From Blasia pusilla (lineage: Eukaryota > Marchantiophyta > Marchantiopsida > Blasiales): DNA of 64,000 nucleotides. The stretch lies in assembly GCA_050084515.1 (NCBI GenBank), contig CM114273.1, positions 31,992,001-32,056,000 of the forward strand. Reading direction: 5' to 3'. The notes beneath the pieces are model-generated. The model saw nothing but the letters and a program-made list of their open reading frames with translations, was not told the DNA's origin and did no database searches. The position numbers were made by a program, and so were the translations under genes. Positions 57,831 through 64,000 of the stretch are shown here, one piece after another. Numbering within the stretch: position 1 is the first letter of the stretch; each line of letters starts with the position of its first letter.

Positions 57831-59054
57831 AATTTTCTTGGTGATGGCCATTTGGGATCCTTGTTCAGAAGTGCATATCCGGAGGCATATTATAGTGAGG
57901 ATGTGTTGATGTGTAAGAGGTGTGGGTTCTCTAGAGTTAAGGGTGGGTTGGGGTTGATCACATTTACATTGAATCAAATTCTCATTTCCGTGTGTTGGAA
58001 ACACAGTGTGTAACAAAACTGAATTGTCACTAGTAGTACACTAATTGTTACATCATAAATTGAAAATAAAGTTTTTAAATGGAATTTATTTATAAATGAT
58101 GAAATTAATTGGTACGAGTTTAGATTTTTTTTACACATGTTTCAGGATTCATGAAATAGATGGCTCTTTGACACTTGCAAACATGCTTTGACTATGGACT
58201 ACCTCTTAGAAGGCTCCGGGCCCTATGAAGATATGATAATAATTAAGCGAAATATCAGAGAAATGTACAATGTCATTTTCAGCCAAAAGGAGTTGCATAG
58301 TATGTAACTACATTGTGCACTGCTCCCATTTTGGACCATGTGGGCGAGGAAGAGAGACAGCGATATAGCTGAGAATAAAAGCTATCTGTCACAGTAGCCT
58401 GTCATCATCAGTCACCCAGACTGTCAAAACCACTACGATGCATGCCAAAATTCTCATTCCCACGTTCAATGAGCCAGAAGAGGGGAGAGATCGTGATGAC
58501 ATGTTTTATTGAATCTGATAGCTTCCTGAATGGTCCGGTCCAAACATCAGATAATTTATTGGGTTTTGGCAACTTCCAGAATGGTCAAAACATCAGACAA
58601 GTTGTGAACAAGAGATTGTGACCTTGCTGCAACATGATGTCGTGGCTCCTTGAACCAAGATAAGAGCTTCTAAGTTTTCTGCAGAGAAACATCACGGCTT
58701 GGAAGAATAGGTTCATAACATTAGCCTCCACGTCCAAGCGAACTGAATTATAATCAATACAGTGCTGCTGGCACAAACTGGTTACGAGTCCAGTGGTAGA
58801 TCTTTTGATCCTGCCATTTCTATTGCCACCTGGTGACTTAGAGTACAAACCATACCTGATCAACAAGCCAGGTTCATAACCATTTCACAGCAGCTTCTAT
58901 ATACTCAAAAATGCAGCCAGGATTGCAGAGCACTTGACCCAATGAGGTAGCAGTAACATCAATTTCCTCCCCACAGTCGTAGTCTGCACTGTACATTTGT
59001 AACTTTACTGTGAGACCTGCAGAAGTGGGGATAGATGACTTGATTTTGCAAGTT
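57831..59054. other. intergenic and 3' region of the NDUFA9-like gene
   Basis: AT-rich to about 58300. The part next to 59055 is probably the 3' untranslated region of the minus-strand gene. Frames here (58585-58866 and 58874-59110 minus) do not match known proteins and partly overlap the last exon out of frame. Confidence 0.45.
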
Positions 59055-62000
59055 TTAGAATCCTGCACCACTTGTCCGGACACCCACAGTTGTCCCCATA
59101 GCTGGGCCACCAGTTCGGTATTGATACAAATGCTCGATATGAACTCCCTGAAGCTTACGGGGTTTTATACCCATTTCTTTGAATGTCAATGCTGCAATCA
59201 ACACAGCTAGATGAGAGAGATCAAATTACATATGACAAGTGCTACAAATGATTCAGAATTGAGCTATGAAACCACTTTTTTTCTCTGAATCAACTTCTGA
59301 AGAGAACAAAGCAGAATTGACACACTAGGTGAGGTAGTCAGAGGTTTGCATGCAGCAGGAGCAACTTGAAAGGCACTTTTTATCCATTGGGTACTCAAAT
59401 AGTTGTCCAACAAATTAAGTAAGTAAGCATGAAAAATTGTTGGTCTAGCTGGTAAAGTTCTGAAGCACAGCTCATAAGAAGCTTCAACCTACCCCCTTGG
59501 GTCACCAAATAATCAACTTGTAGTGAGTCAATATTGTTTCGTGAAAATGTCACCATCTTTGGTGTTGGAAAAGAGAGGCGCTTCATAATTTGCTCTGGTG
59601 CAGCCATTAACTGCAAAAGCCCAATAAATTTGTATAAATTTGATGTGAATGCAAACAGAAAAGGTTTGATGGAGGTGAGCAAGTTGTGTGACTCAGCTCC
59701 AAATCATCAATAGAAGGTGTATGCACACATACCCCAACCAGATAATCTACTTTTTGAACTGATCTGTATACAATGTTACCTTGGCAACACTGAAAGGGAT
59801 ATGCGTGACACGTGGCTCCTCTCTGATGGCATCAAACACTAGAGACACCTGCAAGTGAAGTACATACAATCAGATCCCAACAGGACATCACAAACTGTGC
59901 ACATGATACGCTACATTCAGAACTGCACTTGACACCAAGACATGATAGGGCACCTCACATAAAGAATCTAACAACAATGGTAAGCATAACTCACAAGTTC
60001 ATTCACTGTAAAAACATCAGGTCCCCCAAGCTCGTAAGTCTTCCCCATGCTACTACCATCATCCTTCACAGCTGCGACAACAGCTGCTGCAACGTCCAGG
60101 ACATGTACCGGCTGCATTCTGAAAGATGTAAGATGTGAGGATCATTTCGGACACAGAAAAATGGACACCTCAAACCCAGTCTCACAAAGAGAATTGAAGA
60201 CGCTTAGATCCTTTGATGGAAAACATGAAAATGGGGTCACACATTTAGACGTTTCAGCACACTTCAACACCAGGAAAAGAACGTGTCATGGAAGTACTTG
60301 GTGTTGCCAGAGCCAATAATGGGCACTGAAGGCATCTTCTTGGCAAACATGGCCCACTTATTGAGTAGGCGATCTTCTGTACCAACCAAAGCAGCTGGCC
60401 TTAAAACTGTTGCCTGCAGAATAACAGATATGTACATTTTGAGTATAAAGTGCACTTGTATGCAGAGCAACTCAAAATAGGACATCTAACAACAGAAGCT
60501 TGTGGAGAAGAAGAGTGGGACCTCGGGGAAATTATCCAATGTTACTTTCTCTCCTTCAGCTTTTGTTTGGTACTGCTTCGCTGGATTGTCAAGTGAGGCA
60601 CCAAGGCACGAGACCTGTACATATCGACCAATGTTGCCATGCTCTCGGGCCAACTGCAACACTCCAAACATATGGTGAGGGAAGAATTAGTATTGATTGA
60701 AAGGAAGAAGTCGAATCCGTGACTGGACTACTAGCCATTACCATGCAAGACTCATGTACTGTGAAATCCAAGCGAAGGTACATGTACAGGTTGGATAAAT
60801 CTAATTGTAAGACTTGTCACTTTGTATTAATGATCATTATTCTGCATTCTTGTTATGGGCTATCATGAGTTGGAAACTTTCGACCTATAATCTAGTCCCA
60901 GAACAAAAGCGTGCTTGTGAAAATGTGCATAGTATACCCGTGACAGACGCTCTGGGATGGAGACATTTAATTCCTCAAAGCTAAAATTATTGGTCTCGAA
61001 ATCCCTGCCTGTCACAAGGACAAATTCCAATGGACTTCAGTAAGAGTGTATAGAATGACTTTGAACTTGAGATAAAGTTCACACATGATGAAAGACAAGT
61101 TTGATGGACAGTATGAGTGAATGAGTACTTACCTATAAGATTAATCACAACATTGGACCTAGATATTGCAGCCTTGATGGACTCTTCATCACGGGCATCA
61201 AACCTTACTGGCACAACCTGACTTCCCATCACAGTAACCACTCTCATGAGGAAAAGGGGAAAATCAAGATACCAATCAGAAACAATGTCTGGCATGCAGA
61301 GCAAACCAGTAAGGCCTTTAAAGGAACAACCAGGAATGAACCAAGCAGACATGAACCCTAGTTTTCACGTCTCTATTCATACCTGTCCCAAGTCTCCCAT
61401 AAGCTTCAAGTGCTTGAACTCATCCTCTAATCCTCTGTACGGCACAAAGACTTGGGAGCCCATTCGCGCTGAGATAGGCAAAGTGATGAAGATCACATGA
61501 GGTAAAACCACACCAAGCTGAAAGTGATATATAATATACACAGCAAGAACATGTAAAGCTCCAGATAGAAGAAAAATATTTATCATCCAAACCACTAGTG
61601 GAACAAGACTAGAAGTCAAGTTCGAAAAAAAATAAGAAATTCATCCGCAGGGTTTGGTCAAGTCTTCATGAAGAACCAACAACGAATGAACAGGAGAATG
61701 AGGATTTTACCAAGCTGCTGCACAACATAGCGTCCCAAAAATCCCGTCGCTCCAAAGACAGTCGCTACATAACCGCTGTACAGAGTCCCAAAACCCACTT
61801 CAGGTGACAATATTTGCTCCAATTTTCAAGTAAAATGCTAACACTCGAGAAAAGACTAGATTTCTTCACGTAAACCAAACCGAAATACCTTAATGTGGAT
61901 TTCGAAGAAAAACGACCTGAGATTGCAAAGCAACAGTGAAAATTTGGAGGGTCCTATCACCAATATCGAGGCATTCATAGCAAACACTACAGGGCCCCTG

Positions 62001-62492
62001 AAATCACTCGAATTGGATCGTGCTCCAAAGCCACCATTACACATCCCATCAGTTCGGGCATCCTAGCGATTCCTGAATTTTAGAAGAATCACCTCACAGA
62101 AGATCTGCCTCCAGTGCCCTTCTTGCCTGGAGCAGCAAGAGTTGAAGAAAATCTTCCTCCCCCGATTGAGACGTCTAGATACCCAAGCGAAAATATTTCA
62201 TTAGACTTGCACCTCCATCAAAGTCCTTACCAGTCCAAATCCTACTTTGAAACCTGAACCTGTATCGCTCATGTTCTTAGACGGACCTTCTAATACTATC
62301 AAATGTCAACAAGGTTCGTATCCAACATTTCCCTCATCTCCCTACTCCTAGAATTGATGGACTGAACCTGAAAACAGCCAATCCGCGTAGCGACATGCAA
62401 AATCTACCTTCTGAGCAGCCCAGCAGTCGGTGAGGATAAATGAAGGACTCCGCAGTTGACACTGCCCTAGGCAAGAAGCGCTTAGCGATCAT
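59055..62492 (-). CDS. NDUFA9: mitochondrial complex I 39-kDa subunit (NDUFA9-type, atypical SDR), twelve exons
   Basis: Accessory NADH:ubiquinone oxidoreductase subunit, an extended-SDR NAD(P)-binding protein. Exons (minus): 62492-62408, 62174-62093, 61775-61711, 61468-61383, 61217-61133, 61008-60938, 60653-60522, 60413-60298, 60118-59995, 59848-59780, 59610-59493, 59191-59055. All junctions are GT-AG; phases close to 389 residues, close to plant relatives (~400). Residues 1-55 carry a basic, Ser-rich mitochondrial presequence (MIAKRFLPRAVSTAE). Rossmann motif VFGATGFLGRYVVQQL is in exon 3, then QVFVPYRG, MGDLGQ, VINLIGRDFET, YVQVSCLGAS, VLRPAALVGTEDR, QPVHVLDVAAAVV and TYELGGPDVFT. The last exon has PRKLQGVHIEHLYQYRTGGPA. 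As expected for this subunit, SCLGAS stands where SDR enzymes have their catalytic region. It appears intact. Confidence 0.95.
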
Positions 62493-63050
62493 GTTGGAAT
62501 CCTTGCTACGGTGGCCGCGACACTACCGGACAGTCGAAGAATTAAAAAAAACTCCTCCAACCCTGCTTTCTACCAAATCTGTGAGAGTGATCCACACGAG
62601 ACACACTTCCAGCGAGTGAATCGCATCGGCAAATTCTCAGACCGCCGACCGGCCGCTGCCTACTACAACAACGACGACGATGCCTACGATCGAAGAGCAC
62701 GGCATTCGCCCTCCGCTCACTCAGACACCGACAGATGCTGCACTGCCTGCCCTGCCCGCACACACGCACGCACGCACGCAGGAGAGCAGAAGGACGCTCC
62801 TCCCGACCTTCACGCTGCCACAATCAAACGCAGCATCTTCCAATCGCGAGACTTACTCCTGTCCAGCCACACGCTACGAGCGGGCGGGCGGGCGTGAATT
62901 CGACTAAGATGACCTTCTTCTTCGCGATTGCTCGTCACCTACAGACAATTACTCCTGATCTCCTCCCTCTTTTCGATCTAATCTGCGTGCGCAGCCGCTC
63001 GAGGAAGGAGGGAAAGGCGGAACTGTACACAAGTATGAGGCCTATCTAGT
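62493..63050. promoter_or_regulatory. upstream region of the NDUFA9-like gene
   Basis: GC-rich stretch beginning at the start codon. It includes CACG/CGCA repeats near 62760-62781 and a GCGG run near 62880-62894. Open frames on both strands here are compositionally biased and match nothing known, so this is probably promoter and 5' leader. Confidence 0.45.
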
Positions 63051-64000
63051 TTGTTCAAATAATGTTGAAGTCAATGAAAGAAGAAGAAAGAAGTGAAATG
63101 TGGACAGACATAGTGTTACGGATTTGGGAAAGAGATGAAACAAAGAATTAGAGTGAAAGAGTTAAGATGATTTAGAGCTCAAATTGAGATGGCGAAGTTT
63201 AGGAATCTGTTGAAGAGACGTATTTTCGATAAGAGTTGTAGCTCAAGGACTTAGGGAGGCAAAGTGTCCGGATTGTAAAGTTGAAGAGAGTGATGTGGTG
63301 TGTGAAGATATGTGTTAAGTGGTATAAGTGTGAACATAAGGTGAGGAATCGGAGATTTTTATGTTTCCGAAAGATGCAAAAGTATATGGTTTTGGAGATT
63401 GTCAATAATGGAAGAGTTTAAAAAGAATTGGAAAAAATTGATATGGTGTCTGGCTTTTCTAAGCATAAAGACAAGGATCCTGTGAGCTTGCAATGCATTT
63501 CAGAAAGTCTTTTAGTAAAGGTGAACAGATTGCGAGTCTGGAAGACTATCGTCGAGGTGGTTCAAATTAGTTTATGTATTCATGATGTTAATTCTGCCGT
63601 TTGACGAACACTTTCTTTCATTACAAGCCTCTAACTTAGATGATGATGAGGTGAACTGAATTTGTCATTGAGATGGTATCGAGGATAGTATGATGTGTAA
63701 CCTGTGCACAAATTGCAATCAAAGAATGTTGGAATGTGGATGTGGATGTGGGGGAACAAGAACTTGAAGTAAGCGTAGAACAGATAGTGAAAGTGGTTCA
63801 CATGTGGAGACAATATCTTGCATAAACGTTCCTCCATTTTAATTTGAACAATGGGAGTTTGAATGGAAAACATTAATGAAATGAGGATAACAAGTGTTAT
63901 GGCTGAGAATGCTTTACCGATATGTGTTGTGTATAATTCAATAAGGAAAGAAGGAAATATAGTGTAGAATATGGAGTTTAGTATTAACAAGGCAATAAAA
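63051..64000. other. AT-rich region at the right edge
   Basis: No gene recognised. A Gly/Lys-rich text with one CxxC (63260-63310 plus) could be an old transposon trace, but support is too thin to name it. Confidence 0.35.

Noticed and set aside
58874-59110. Minus-strand frame of 78 codons at the end of the NDUFA9-like gene
   Set aside because: It overlaps the last exon in another frame; the exon frame ending at 59055 continues the conserved C-terminus.
62511-62897. 128-codon plus-strand frame divergent from the NDUFA9-like gene
   Set aside because: Contains CACG/CGCA repeat-coded His-Ala-Arg runs and no domain; treated as upstream region.
1-64000. CRISPR arrays and bacterial operons
   Set aside because: No regularly spaced short repeats; spliced genes and LTR retrotransposons show a eukaryotic nuclear genome.

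Overview
The window reads as nuclear DNA of a land plant or close streptophyte relative. It carries a plant-type LRR receptor kinase, a plant-type cathepsin B, a multi-exon SNM1-type DNA-repair nuclease and a multi-exon nuclear gene for the mitochondrial complex I 39-kDa subunit. These genes sit as islands in AT-rich, transposon-filled DNA. I cannot name the species. Only two genes look intact and both are on the minus strand: SNM1-like (nine exons, 51576 to 47270) and NDUFA9-like (twelve exons, 62492 to 59055). In both, every junction I placed is GT-AG and the reading phase closes across all exons. Two further host genes are broken: an LRR receptor kinase pseudogene (2837-6831) and an intronless cathepsin B copy with a one-base lesion next to its catalytic cysteine (41889-42958).

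Layout: 1-1027, the 3' end of a non-LTR retrotransposon with a zinc-knuckle plus restriction-like endonuclease tail. 2837-6831, the receptor kinase pseudogene, with an LTR relic in its intron. 7.5-14.5 kb, decayed retroelement pieces with direct and inverted repeats. 15.2-17.3 kb, a GC-rich block between two ~109-bp direct repeats. 19.7-20.2 kb, an orphan GC-rich reading frame. 21.8-26 kb and 27.6-38.3 kb, two large copies of one Ty3/gypsy family. 38.3-41.9 kb, AT-rich DNA. 41.9-43 kb, cathepsin B. 47.3-51.6 kb, SNM1. 52-58 kb, AT-rich DNA with retroelement relics. 59-62.5 kb, NDUFA9.

The most unusual content is the Ty3/gypsy family. Read on the minus strand, its order is gag with zinc knuckles, a DSGA aspartic protease, a C5-cytosine DNA methyltransferase, reverse transcriptase, RNase H, integrase with a GPY/F-like module, and a C-terminal PHD finger. 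The methyltransferase shows motifs I, IV (PCQ), VI (ENV), VIII (R-x-R), IX and X. The family therefore combines a DNA-methylation writer with a likely histone reader in one pol polyprotein. Both large copies are dead. Several premature stops are CAG to TAG or CGA to TGA changes where the other copy keeps Gln or Arg, which is the pattern expected from deamination of methylated cytosine. Copy 2 also carries a solo LTR with a 5-bp target duplication inside RNase H and a 34-bp perfect palindrome upstream of integrase. Copy 1 is flanked by an inverted duplication of its own 3' end. At least four further decayed pieces of the family lie elsewhere in the window.
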